From assembly GCA_964590495.1 (NCBI GenBank), contig CAZPWQ010000038.1:1-29304 (forward strand): a stretch of 29,304 nucleotides of DNA. Direction: 5' to 3'. The translations under genes and the position numbers were made by a program. This document shows positions 14,958 to 22,779 of the stretch, in pieces. This stretch comes from CAZPWQ01 sp964590495 (GTDB taxonomy: Bacteria > Bacteroidota > Rhodothermia > Balneolales > Balneolaceae). How positions within the stretch are numbered: position 1 is the stretch's first letter; each line of letters starts with the position of its first letter. The notes under the pieces are model-generated. The model had not been told where the DNA came from and ran no database searches. It worked only from the letters and a program-made list of their open reading frames with translations.

Positions 14958-16886
14958 ATGAGTGACGAACTTTTTGCCAAAGCAAAACAGAACCTCCGGA
15001 AATACTGGGGTTTCGAATCTTTCCGGCCGGGTCAGGATGATGCTATTCGTTCTGTCCTGGAAGGGCGAAATACGATGGTGCTGTTTCCTACCGGCGGCGG
15101 CAAATCGTTCTGCTACCAGGTTCCCGCCACTGTAACTGAGGGTTTGACGCTGGTGATCTCACCACTGGTAGCCCTGATGCAGGACCAGGTCCAACAATTG
15201 AACAAACGGGGCGTTTCAGCAACATTTATCAACAGCGCAATTTCTTCGCGTGAGGTCGAACAGCGCCTGGTAAATGCACGGAATGGAATGTACAAACTGT
15301 TATACTGTTCCCCCGAGCGACTCAAAACCGATCTCTGGAATGCAGAACTGCCAAACCTGGATCTCAAACTCGTGGCGGTTGATGAAGCTCACTGTATTTC
15401 GGAATGGGGACATGATTTTCGTCCCAGCTACCGCGAAATATGTGACTCGCTGGAATCTGTTGCTGATGATGTAACATGGATAGCCCTCACTGCCACGGCA
15501 ACACCGGAAGTCCGTGATGATATTCGAGAGAATCTGCAATTTGAAAATCCTGCCATCATCTCAAAGGGATTTCAGCGCCCCAATCTCAGATGGTGGGTGA
15601 CAGCAGCCGAACAAAAAGACCGGAAACTATTTCAGGCAGTAAAAAAAGCCTCGAATCTTGGTTCCGGACTTATTTATGCCGGCACCCGCAGAAACTGCGA
15701 AGAACTGGCTGCAAAAATAAAACAGAAATTCGGAATTAACGCCAAAGCGTATCATGCGGGAGTTGATTCTGTTGTGAGACAGCAAATTCAGGATGAGTGG
15801 ATTGAAGGCACAACGCCACTGGTGGTAGCGACCAATGCCTTCGGAATGGGTATCGACAAGGCCGATTGCCGTTATGTAATTCATTACGTAATGCCTTATT
15901 CGCTCGAGTCGTATTATCAGGAGGCGGGCCGGGCCGGAAGAGACGGGGAGGAGAGTTTCCCCCTGTTATTATTCAAGTCCTCGGATGCTGTTATTGCGGA
16001 AAAACGGATTAAGTCTTCCTATCCTGAAAAAGAACAGCTGCAGCATACTTATGATGCTCTTTGTGACAGTTTTGAACTGGCTGTGGGTTCGGAAATGGAG
16101 AAGCCCCTGGAGACTTCAATTGCGGCATTGAGCAAACGGGCCGGATTTTCCAATAAGGTTGTAAGCTCTTCGCTGAAAGTGCTCGATCACCTGGGCATTA
16201 TACAATTGATAGAGTATATCACTCCCCAAATCGGAGTTCATTTCATTGTCAGCCGCGATTATATCCGCGATCAGATTGATTCGCTGAAAAACCGGCAAAA
16301 ATCTTTATTCCTGGATACCCTGTTCCGGCAGTTCGGACCGGAGGCATTCGGAGAGATGAAGTATCTGGAGCTTGATTATATACAGCGCAAGTTAAATGTT
16401 TCTCCCAATGCCGTTAAAAAAGGATTGCAGGTGTTACAAGATCACGATCATATGCTGCAGTATGAATCTATCGGTGAACTGCCGCTGGTCAGGCTTAATG
16501 ATGAACGGCAGAACCGCCTGCCGCTTGGAAAAGCCGAACTGGAAAGACATCGTAATTCGCTGCTGAAAAAACTGGAGTATATGAAAGGTTATATAGAGAC
16601 CGCTACCTGTCGCGAGATATACATCCGGCGCTACTTTGGCGAAAAGGAAGTTTCTGCATGCGGACATTGCGATAACTGTTTGGATAAACAACAACCGGTA
16701 ATCAGTATCACGGAAGATGATATCCGGAATCTCAGGAAATCATTGAGTGAAAGTGCCAAAACATTTCAGCAGCTCCAAAAAGATGTTAAATGGGAAGAGA
16801 GAAAACTTAAAAAATCACTTTCGTTTTTAATCAGGGAAAAGAAGATTGAGTGGGAGGCCGAACAGTATCACTGGAAGAAGGAATAG
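14958..16886 (+). CDS. recQ: ATP-dependent DNA helicase RecQ
   Basis: A superfamily 2 3'-5' helicase of genome maintenance. Walker A PTGGGKS lies at 44-50, the DEAH box at 142-145 (VDEAHCISEWGHDFRPSY), motif V/VI as FGMGIDKADCRYVIHY and YYQEAGRAGRDGE. The RecQ zinc-binding subdomain has C551, C568, C571 and C574 (CGHCDNC). A winged-helix RQC region overlaps and follows it. The C-terminus (about 580-642) is charged and helical, and I do not see a clear HRDC domain. At 642 residues it is longer than E. coli RecQ (about 610). Its last 56 bp overlap the 3' end of the opposing DUF4296 gene. No SD is visible before the start. Confidence 0.95.
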   Translation: MSDELFAKAKQNLRKYWGFESFRPGQDDAIRSVLEGRNTMVLFPTGGGKSFCYQVPATVTEGLTLVISPLVALMQDQVQQLNKRGVSATFINSAISSREVEQRLVNARNGMYKLLYCSPERLKTDLWNAELPNLDLKLVAVDEAHCISEWGHDFRPSYREICDSLESVADDVTWIALTATATPEVRDDIRENLQFENPAIISKGFQRPNLRWWVTAAEQKDRKLFQAVKKASNLGSGLIYAGTRRNCEELAAKIKQKFGINAKAYHAGVDSVVRQQIQDEWIEGTTPLVVATNAFGMGIDKADCRYVIHYVMPYSLESYYQEAGRAGRDGEESFPLLLFKSSDAVIAEKRIKSSYPEKEQLQHTYDALCDSFELAVGSEMEKPLETSIAALSKRAGFSNKVVSSSLKVLDHLGIIQLIEYITPQIGVHFIVSRDYIRDQIDSLKNRQKSLFLDTLFRQFGPEAFGEMKYLELDYIQRKLNVSPNAVKKGLQVLQDHDHMLQYESIGELPLVRLNDERQNRLPLGKAELERHRNSLLKKLEYMKGYIETATCREIYIRRYFGEKEVSACGHCDNCLDKQQPVISITEDDIRNLRKSLSESAKTFQQLQKDVKWEERKLKKSLSFLIREKKIEWEAEQYHWKKE

Positions 16887-17250
16887 GTCTTTCAGGTTTG
16901 AGAGTATCATCGATTTCATCCTGGACTTTATCCATTCTCAGCCGTTCTATAGCACTGTCGATCCGGGTTTTTTGCTCCTCGGGGAAGTCCTGGTAGTAAT
17001 TATGAGAAGCGGCGAATTGCTCACGATTTATGCCATACTTTTCAAAGGTAGCATCAATCAGTGAATCTGCTGAAATACTGTCGGCAAGTGACGACTGGGA
17101 AAATGTATTGATCAGCTGAAGCTCAACGATCAAATCGATATAATTGTCTTCGGAAATCAGATCTTCAGGCTTGTCCGGATCTTCTGAACAAGAGGCAATA
17201 ACCGCTAATCCCAGGAAAAGTATGACCAGACGGCAGGTAAGTTTATACAT
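16831..17250 (-). CDS. DUF4296 domain lipoprotein
   Basis: A 139-residue protein with a lipoprotein signal: hydrophobic residues 7-18 and the lipobox VIASC with C21, so it is probably anchored in the outer membrane. Residues 30-105 fit DUF4296, a Bacteroidota-specific helical domain (NYIDLIVELQLINTF, then FEKYGINREQFAASHNYY). The C-terminal 30 residues are Pro/Ser/Thr-rich and low complexity. It overlaps the SDR gene by 8 bp upstream and recQ by 56 bp tail-to-tail. The function of the domain is not known. Confidence 0.87.
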   Translation of the reverse strand: MYKLTCRLVILFLGLAVIASCSEDPDKPEDLISEDNYIDLIVELQLINTFSQSSLADSISADSLIDATFEKYGINREQFAASHNYYQDFPEEQKTRIDSAIERLRMDKVQDEIDDTLKPERPIPSSSDTVRPPTQSSFP

Positions 17251-17965
17251 CTTCGGGTGGTTTGGGATTCAGGGGCCTCATGGTTATATCATTGATAAGG
17301 AAGTTGTCAGGTGTCTCCAGAATGTTGATTAAGACATTGGCGACATCACCGGGTTGCATCATGTTTGCATGTGTGCCCGATTGTGTTGCCTTATCGAAAA
17401 ATTCAGTGGCAATGGATCCAGGATAGAAACAGGTGACTTTAATACCGTCATATCTCAGCTCCTTGAAAAGGGCCTCACTGAAGCCCCTGACTCCGTATTT
17501 TGAGGCATTATACCCCGATAGTTCCGGGTTACCTATTTTACCTGCAATGGAAGCGATATTCACGATATGACAGGTTGCCTCGTTCTGTTTCATCAGAGGT
17601 ACGATTTGCCGGGTCATATAAAAAGTGCCTGACAGATTGGTGTTGATCATTGTTTCCCAGTCTTTGAGCGGCAGATCATCAACATTACCGAAACGTCCCA
17701 GTCCCGCATTGTTGATAAGCACATCCGGTTGATGGGATTCATTGAAAATATCTCCGATCCAATTTTCAATATCACTGTGTTTGGTAATGTCCATTGTAAC
17801 CGGGACAAATTTTTTGCCAAGTTCTTCTTGTATTTTGTTCAATTTTTCCGTGCTGCGGGCCAGTCCGTATACGGTGGCGCCTTTCTCAATTAACGCTTTG
17901 CTGAATGAATAACCGATACCACTGCTGGCACCGGTAACAACAGCTATTTTTGAATCCAGGTCCAT
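17243..17965 (-). CDS. short-chain dehydrogenase/reductase (SDR)
   Basis: A classical 240-residue cytosolic SDR. The NAD(P)-binding motif TGASSGIG lies at 11-18, NNAG at 85-88, and the catalytic set is S139 (NIASIAG), Y152 and K156 (SGYNASKYG). A PGSIATEFF loop follows. Its substrate cannot be predicted; relatives are often called 3-ketoacyl-ACP reductase-like or 'short chain oxidoreductase'. It is co-transcribed with the DUF4296 lipoprotein (8-bp overlap). A basic residue after the first beta strand (R37 in GLARSTEKL) suggests NADPH preference. Confidence 0.92.
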   Translation of the reverse strand: MDLDSKIAVVTGASSGIGYSFSKALIEKGATVYGLARSTEKLNKIQEELGKKFVPVTMDITKHSDIENWIGDIFNESHQPDVLINNAGLGRFGNVDDLPLKDWETMINTNLSGTFYMTRQIVPLMKQNEATCHIVNIASIAGKIGNPELSGYNASKYGVRGFSEALFKELRYDGIKVTCFYPGSIATEFFDKATQSGTHANMMQPGDVANVLINILETPDNFLINDITMRPLNPKPPEDV

Positions 17966-18234
17966 GGTGGAGTGTATGTTTTTGAAAAGTCGTTGTAGTG
18001 AAAAGATACTTTAAAAGTGGCATAAAGTATAGCAATAGAGCAAATGGAGACAGGAGATCATTCCCGGGACATCTTTTCTATCTATTTTTAAACCAGATGA
18101 ATAGCAAAATCGGCAGTTACTAATACAGCAATGACGGGCTATGGAATTTCTCAGGTTTACCTACTGTTATTATTCACGGGTGATATAACCATTCCGGCGA
18201 TTTTATTGCCTGAGTCAAAAATTCCAGTAAACAA
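17966..18234. other. intergenic region before tRNA-Cys
   Basis: About 270 bp with no open frame of note and no repeat I can define. It must hold the promoter of the SDR gene (minus) and that of the tRNA (plus). Confidence 0.4.
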
Positions 18235-18305
18235 GTGGCCGTGGCCGAGTGGTTAGGCTGCAGATTGCAACTCTGTATACATAGGTTCGAATCCTGTCGG
18301 CCACT
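18235..18305 (+). tRNA. tRNA-Cys (anticodon GCA)
   Basis: A full cloverleaf can be drawn. The acceptor gtggccg (18235-18241) pairs perfectly with cggccac (18298-18304). The D arm runs 18244-18258 (gcc/ggc). The anticodon stem gcaga/tctgt closes the loop ttgcaac with GCA at 18267-18269. The T arm has stem atagg/cctgt and loop ttcgaat (18286-18292). The discriminator base is T (18305), as expected for tRNA-Cys. CCA is not encoded. The acceptor motif gtggccg occurs a second time, overlapping at 18241-18247, but only the first copy gives normal arm lengths. Confidence 0.95.
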
Positions 18306-18330
18306 CTTTATTCCAAAGGTCTCATACCAC

Positions 18331-18966
18331 CTACTCCAGCCCCCACCATTTTTCCTTACCGATTAGTTTGAGATATTTTATTCGCTTGAATTCTTTAAAG
18401 CCGGCTTTCTCCACTCCCCTGATAGACCCTTTATTGTAGGATAAAACCCCGGTGTATGCTCTTTTATAACTATTATCCGACATGTAATCTCTTAATCTCT
18501 TGTCAATCATGAGTGAGTGGATTCCTTTACCCCGGTATTCTCGGGAAACGAAACAGGCATAAAGAAAAATTTCATCACGGTTCAAATTGTAAGAATAGTT
18601 AATAGCCTCTAAAAACAACTCTTTCTTTGCAACCCAGGCATAAGCGATGATCTCTCCTTTATTTGTTGCTGTATAGAGAGTCTCATTATCTTTTTTAATT
18701 CTCGAAAGAAACTCTTGCGCAGGATACTTTTCTCGAAACTGTTTAAATAACTCATCCTCTGAACCCTGCACTTTTTTAATTTTTATAGACGATTTAGTTT
18801 TAGGTGCCTCTGATAATACCCATTGTAGATCATAATAGAAGACAATAAAGTTATGATAGAGGAATTTCTCTGGGAACAGCTTGTTTAAGATAACACTGAA
18901 TATACCAGATTTATACTGCTTTAACATGCTATACATGTTCCTGATCAACAAGTTCGTACGACTCAC
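18331..18966 (-). CDS. GNAT family N-acetyltransferase, substrate unknown
   Basis: 211 residues. Residues 95-195 form a GNAT core: the acetyl-CoA loop VSREYRGKGIHSLMI (140-154) carries the R-x-x-G-x-G/A pattern, and SYNKGSIRGVEKAGF (176-190) is the typical last-strand region. The first ~60 residues are a basic and hydrophobic extension (LKQYKSGIFSVILNKLFPEK) of unknown role. The gene is AT-richer, with more Lys, Asn, Ile and Tyr codons than its neighbours, which suggests more recent acquisition, possibly beside the tRNA. It stands alone, 25 bp after the tRNA. It may modify a small molecule or polysaccharide precursor; that is only a possibility. Confidence 0.75.
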   Translation of the reverse strand: MSRTNLLIRNMYSMLKQYKSGIFSVILNKLFPEKFLYHNFIVFYYDLQWVLSEAPKTKSSIKIKKVQGSEDELFKQFREKYPAQEFLSRIKKDNETLYTATNKGEIIAYAWVAKKELFLEAINYSYNLNRDEIFLYACFVSREYRGKGIHSLMIDKRLRDYMSDNSYKRAYTGVLSYNKGSIRGVEKAGFKEFKRIKYLKLIGKEKWWGLE

Positions 18967-19104
18967 TTTGTGAAATTATGCGCTAATAGTGATCACTATC
19001 TGCTATGAAACCGGGGCTTCTTTTAATTTTTGCCCTGTTACTCCTAATCTTTTCTATCCATCTATTCTCATTAAGTTTCAAATAAGAGGTTTCAACAAAT
19101 CAAT

Positions 19105-20397
19105 CTACTTTGTATTAAGATGCTGGCTCTTCTCATATTCTTCTTTATAATTGCGAATAGCCCTGAATATGGCTGAGCCAATTATAGATTGACCGTATTC
19201 GGTGGTAAGATAACGTGCCTCGCTTGGATTGCTGATAAACCCGGTTTCAATAAGAACGGCAGGCATGGAAGCATGATACAGTACTACAAAACGTGCCTGT
19301 TTAACTCCCCGGGAGCGCCGTTTGGCCCGCTCGTCAAGCTGATATTCAATCATCCCGGCAAGACGTTCACTGGTTGCTATATAACCGCTGTTCTGCAGTT
19401 CATAGATGAGGAGGTCTTCCGGACTCAATTCCTTTTGTTCGTTGCTGTTGCCTTGACGGATTACCATATTTTCCCGCTTCATCACATCCAGTGCAGTTTG
19501 GCTGCTTTCAAGTCCCAGAAAGAAAACATCGGCGCCGTACGCCTGGCGGGAATGGTTTGAATTGCAGTGAATGGAAACGAACAAGTCGCCCTGGGCTCTG
19601 TTTGCAATTCTTCCACGTTCCTCAAGTTCAATAAAGCGGTCATCTTCACGGGTATAAACTACTTCAACATCAGGGAGATATTTATTTATATATCCTCCTA
19701 CTTTTTTTGCGATAGACAGTACAATATCTTTTTCTTTGATACCCTTATAACCAATGGATCCCGGATCATAACCGCCATGTCCGGGGTCTATAATTACTCT
19801 GTCAAATTTCATATTGTTTTTAGTCTGCTCGTAATCTTTCGCCCAGTCGTCGCTTATCTCGAATTCAGCATTACCTACAAGCAAGCTTTCTTCGTTAACC
19901 GTAAATTTTGACCAGATTACAGGTTCTAAATCTTCCGTGAGATATTCCAGTTCATCTTTCTCCGTATTAGAAAGTCCCAGAAGAAGGTCTTCGCTGCTGC
20001 CATCATGATATGCTCCTGCATTGAAGAAATTGTTTTCTGATATGTATATATCTACTCCGATACCGGAGGGGATCTCGTAAAAACTCATTTCATCAAAATA
20101 AGAGGGCTCTAATGGTAGAATTACATCTGTTGTATCGACACGATCCCCGAAAAGAGTCAGTTGTATTAAGTCTGTTGAGGGCTGGTACACGCGAAAAGAA
20201 TCGACGGCTTCTTCCAGGTGAAAGCGAATGACGTGTCCTTTGCCATCGCTGCGTTCGGTTGAGGAGATGCGTTTGAGCGAATTGTCTTGAGCCGAAGCAA
20301 AGCTGAAACAACCAAAAATAATAGAGATAGAAATTATAATTTGTACCGGCAGGGTACAAGCAGACCCGTCTTTTCTATTTATTAAATGCCAAATCAT
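19105..20397 (-). CDS. N-acetylmuramoyl-L-alanine amidase (Amidase_3)
   Basis: It cleaves the amide bond between MurNAc and the stem peptide, typically at division septa. In 430 residues it has an N-terminal signal sequence (hydrophobic 17-35, cut after FASAQ), a beta-rich AMIN-like region (about 40-125), a linker, and a C-terminal Amidase_3 domain. Zinc ligands are H207 (DPGHGGYDPG), E222 (KEKD) and H277 (SIHCNSN); E384 (LIETGFISN) is the catalytic glutamate. All are intact. Insert residues 300-345, between H277 and E384, may be the autoinhibitory helix seen in AmiB/AmiC types. Location is the periplasm. It is monocistronic. Confidence 0.93.
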   Translation of the reverse strand: MIWHLINRKDGSACTLPVQIIISISIIFGCFSFASAQDNSLKRISSTERSDGKGHVIRFHLEEAVDSFRVYQPSTDLIQLTLFGDRVDTTDVILPLEPSYFDEMSFYEIPSGIGVDIYISENNFFNAGAYHDGSSEDLLLGLSNTEKDELEYLTEDLEPVIWSKFTVNEESLLVGNAEFEISDDWAKDYEQTKNNMKFDRVIIDPGHGGYDPGSIGYKGIKEKDIVLSIAKKVGGYINKYLPDVEVVYTREDDRFIELEERGRIANRAQGDLFVSIHCNSNHSRQAYGADVFFLGLESSQTALDVMKRENMVIRQGNSNEQKELSPEDLLIYELQNSGYIATSERLAGMIEYQLDERAKRRSRGVKQARFVVLYHASMPAVLIETGFISNPSEARYLTTEYGQSIIGSAIFRAIRNYKEEYEKSQHLNTK

Positions 20398-20560
20398 TGC
20401 TGTATATAAAAGAGATGTATAGCCAATTTTTAAAATAGCACAGCTAATGAGTGAACTTAATTAATATTTAAATAATAGTAAAAAGGATAATCTATTCATT
20501 AGCGGTAATTTATTAGTTTTTAACAAGTTTTCAGCAGTCTTTATTGCATTCTCAGCATTG

Positions 20561-20843
20561 GTATTCTGAATTTCTTCTCCTCCGGCCCGCCGCCGAAGAA
20601 TCTCGTTGGTGGGGCGGGGAATTCTTGTCTGGGCAGGTGCCATGCAAGCGAGATCCTTCGACTGGCAGGTTGGTTGATCCCGTTTTACACTTTGGTGTCT
20701 CAGGATGACAGGTGGTGGTACAGGTGTCTGTGGTGAATGCCTTGGAATAAGTGAGTAGGGCTTTATTTAAAATCTTTCTCCTCCTGTTGTCATTCTGAGC
20801 CAGGGCCGGTGGTTTTCGCGGGCCCCGCCGCCGAAGAATCTCG
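20561..20843. repeat. three degenerate copies of a gtcattctgag...gaagaatctcg dispersed repeat
   Basis: Copy 1: attctgaatttc through gccgaagaatctcg (20561-20605). Copy 2, inverted: cgagatccttcgactgg through ctcaggatgacag (20649-20711). Copy 3: gtcattctgagcc through gccgaagaatctcg (20789-20843), with about 28 extra bases between the two halves. The motif matches the widespread intergenic repeat usually seen as GTCATTCTGAGC-GAAGAATCTC in diverse phyla, known to me from general reading. Opposed copies can pair to form a long stem. Confidence 0.75.
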
Positions 20844-20955
20844 TGGGTGGGGGCATACTTTTCAAGAAATCTTTACAAACATAAGAAGCAGACAGGTTGA
20901 TTATTTCCCGCTAAACAATTACAATTATAGTAAACCTACCTACAAATCTTTAAAG

Positions 20956-20961
20956 AAGGAG
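20956..20961 (+). promoter_or_regulatory. strong Shine-Dalgarno sequence of the ankyrin gene
   Basis: aaggag, 7 nt before the ATG at 20969. It stands out because most other genes in the window show no SD, and it fixes the start. Confidence 0.8.
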
Positions 20962-20968
20962 ATCTTTT

Positions 20969-21346
20969 ATGGAAGAAAATGCCTTTCTTGAAGCAGCAGA
21001 AAACGGAAATATAAAATCCGTCAGACAGCACATAAGTGACGGTACTGATGTAGACACGAGTGACGAACACGGGCGTACTGCCTTAATGAAAGCAGCTAAA
21101 CACGGACATGAAGATATTGTTCAGCTACTGTTGAGTGAAGGTGCAAATGTCAATGCCAGAGACAACAGGGGCACCAGTGCATTATATTGGGCATCCAGCA
21201 ACGGTTATCACAGCATCGTGCAGATGCTCATCCAGCATCACAGTGATGTTGATGTTTTTGATAACAGGGGTTGGTCGGCTAAAGACCAGGCCAGTACCAA
21301 TCATCACAATGAAATAGTGCACATGCTTGAAGAAGCAGGTGGCTGA
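20969..21346 (+). CDS. ankyrin-repeat protein
   Basis: A 125-residue soluble protein consisting of almost nothing but ankyrin repeats: about 4-33 (FLEAAENGNIKSVRQHISDG), 37-66 (GRTALMKAAKHGHEDIVQLL), 70-99 (GTSALYWASSNGYHSIVQML) and 103-125 (GWSAKDQASTNHHNEIVHML). The second and third repeats have the canonical G-TALM/G-SALY and G-A-VN/S-VD turns. It lacks signal, membrane and catalytic domains, so it most likely binds a partner protein in the cytoplasm. It is the only gene here with a perfect SD, and a terminator follows 27 nt after the stop. No partner gene adjoins it in the same orientation. Confidence 0.9.
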   Translation: MEENAFLEAAENGNIKSVRQHISDGTDVDTSDEHGRTALMKAAKHGHEDIVQLLLSEGANVNARDNRGTSALYWASSNGYHSIVQMLIQHHSDVDVFDNRGWSAKDQASTNHHNEIVHMLEEAGG

Positions 21347-21372
21347 ATAATCCTCTAAATTTTAAATAGAAG

Positions 21373-21406
21373 ACAGAGACTGCCGGCAAGTGGTCTCTGT
21401 TTTTTA
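21373..21406 (+). terminator. intrinsic terminator after the ankyrin gene
   Basis: Stem acagagac (21373-21380) and gtctctgt (21393-21400), 8 perfect pairs, loop of 12 nt, followed by tttttat. It ends where the opposing methyltransferase gene stops (21404), so it could serve both directions weakly. Confidence 0.85.
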
Positions 21407-22123
21407 TGCAGACAGTAAAAATATGGTAGGTCTTTTATTAAGAGAAGGCTGCTGGAAATTTTTCCACTCAGAAACTGCTTTGGAAATAATCAATTCATCG
21501 GGAAGCGTTAAATCGGTAGCTGTACAAAAGCGTGTATCCGGAGCACAATTTTTGATGACATCTTTGACTATAGCATCATTGCGATAGGGAGCTTCCATGA
21601 AAATCTGGGTGCGGTTATATTTCTTCGATTCCTGCTCTAACTGTAGAATGGTTTTCTGTCGAGGCGTTTTTTCTATAGGCAGATAACCGTGAAAAGTAAA
21701 CTGCTGGCCATTAAATCCCGATCCCATCAGAGCAAGCAATATGGAGGAGGGACCAACCAGCGGTGAAACCTGTATATTTTGGGCATGAGCCATTTTAACA
21801 AGCTCGGAACCGGGATCAGCTACTGCCGGACATCCTGCTTCAGAAATTAATCCCGCACTTTTACCTTCTTTAAGAGGTTTTAAAAATGAGGAAATTTCAT
21901 GAATAGGGGTTTTCTTATTTAAAATAAAGAAGCGGATTTCATACTCAGGTTTAGTATCGCCAACCCACTGCAGATAACTGACGGCACTCTGGATGTTTTC
22001 TACAATAAGTACTTCCAGTCCGCGAATGATGTTTAGTACAAAATCCGGGATGGTATTATTTTCTGGTGTCTTTCCAAGAGTTGTCGGTACGAGATAAAGC
22101 GTACCGCTGTCAGAATTTGCCAT
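21404..22123 (-). CDS. RsmI-family SAM-dependent methyltransferase (tetrapyrrole methylase fold)
   Basis: 239 residues. LYLVPTTLG (9-17) starts the fold; GLISEAGCPAVADPGSELV (91-109) and PLVGPSSILLALMGSG (121-136) form the SAM site; FHGYLP (144-149) and FMEAPYRND follow. These are hallmarks of RsmI, which 2'-O-methylates C1402 of 16S rRNA. It lacks the C-terminal extension of E. coli RsmI (286 residues) and has SEAGCPAVADPG in place of the usual SDAGTP-ISDPG, the version found as a second RsmI-like gene in Bacteroidota in my recollection. The target may therefore differ. It is followed upstream, 1 bp away, by the gene for a membrane protein. Confidence 0.85.
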   Translation of the reverse strand: MANSDSGTLYLVPTTLGKTPENNTIPDFVLNIIRGLEVLIVENIQSAVSYLQWVGDTKPEYEIRFFILNKKTPIHEISSFLKPLKEGKSAGLISEAGCPAVADPGSELVKMAHAQNIQVSPLVGPSSILLALMGSGFNGQQFTFHGYLPIEKTPRQKTILQLEQESKKYNRTQIFMEAPYRNDAIVKDVIKNCAPDTRFCTATDLTLPDELIISKAVSEWKNFQQPSLNKRPTIFLLSA

Positions 22124-22124
22124 A

Positions 22125-22607
22125 TTAATCTATTCGTTCAATGATATATTCAGTTGTACCTTCCCTTTTTTTCCTGCCGGCATACCTGTGAACATACAAG
22201 GCGATAAAAAAGGTTATCAGAAAGCCGATAAACGACATCCCCATATTCGTCAGAACCAATCCTTTCTGGATGCTATAGGACGGTACCAGAACTATTTCCT
22301 GCGTGCTTCCGGGTTGATAACGAATGGGGATAATTCTCGTTTCCTGCAATTTTCCCGCCATCTCAACCGGGAGTGATAACTTTTGTTCGATTTCATTAGC
22401 CTGATCCGTCTCGAAACGAACGACAATAAATCCATTAGTCTGAGCTGCTATCTGCTTGAATTCAAAATCGACAACCTCTGCAGTATAACTCCGGCCGTTT
22501 TCATAGGTGTCTGTTATACCATAATAAACCGTTACCTGCTGGAAAAAAAGTCCGCCGATATAGAGCGGTAAAAGCCAAATAAGATATAGAAATTTATAAC
22601 TGTTCAT
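22125..22607 (-). CDS. small two-TM membrane protein, DUF3592-like
   Basis: The frame is open up to 22700, but its first 31 codons run through an intergenic repeat; the ATG at 22607 gives a natural start (MNSYKFLYLIWLLPLYIGGL) and 160 residues. TM1 is about 4-24, a soluble beta-rich domain spans 30-112 (SYTAEVVDFEFKQIA, FIVVRFETD, IPIRYQPGS), TM2 about 118-140, then a basic tail. The order TM, beta domain with an 'IRYQPGS/PxxA' strand, TM resembles DUF3592 proteins. It lies 1 bp before the methyltransferase gene and is probably co-transcribed. The function is unknown. Confidence 0.7.
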   Translation of the reverse strand: MNSYKFLYLIWLLPLYIGGLFFQQVTVYYGITDTYENGRSYTAEVVDFEFKQIAAQTNGFIVVRFETDQANEIEQKLSLPVEMAGKLQETRIIPIRYQPGSTQEIVLVPSYSIQKGLVLTNMGMSFIGFLITFFIALYVHRYAGRKKREGTTEYIIERID

Positions 22608-22666
22608 AAAGTGATTTATATAATTAAGCAGGTCTGTCGTGTCCTCCATCCCCTGTCGCTTCCATA

Positions 22667-22756
22667 GAACGCAGATACCACGGATGGAGCAGATAAGCAA
22701 CGGATAAAACCGTACATATCTGCGAAAAATCTGTAGCTTCCGTGTTATCCGTGTTC
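22667..22756. repeat. degenerate gcagat/cacggat repeat with inverted halves
   Basis: The left half has gcagat, cacggat, gcagat and acggat (22671-22706). The right half has the complementary atctgcg, atctgt, ccgtgtt and atccgtgtt (22718-22755). The halves are inverted, so the region can fold into a stem. Repeats of this type (…ACGGATAACACGGAT…GCAGAT…) are dispersed in many genomes, to my knowledge. It lies between the membrane-protein gene and the serine-hydrolase-like gene. Confidence 0.65.
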
Positions 22757-22779
22757 CAATTATGCAACATTAGAGGAAG

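Larger units (their letters stand above)
20398..20968. other. repeat-rich intergenic region
   Basis: A gap of 571 bp. AT-rich at 20398-20540, then several copies of a dispersed repeat (20561-20843, listed separately), then AT-rich DNA leading to the ankyrin gene. Short open frames here (20461-20643 minus, 20809-20991 plus) run through the repeats and show no protein family, so I do not call them genes. Confidence 0.55.

Noticed and set aside
18235..18966. Genomic island integrated at tRNA-Cys
   Set aside because: No integrase, no direct repeat of the tRNA 3' end, and the genes further on (amidase) are housekeeping.
20461..20991. Two ~60-codon frames in the repeat-rich gap before the ankyrin gene
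   Set aside because: They are translations of dispersed repeats, and the second overlaps the ankyrin start in another frame.
22608..22700. N-terminal 31-residue extension of the DUF3592-like protein
   Set aside because: It is encoded by an intergenic repeat, and the ATG at 22607 directly starts a signal-anchor helix.
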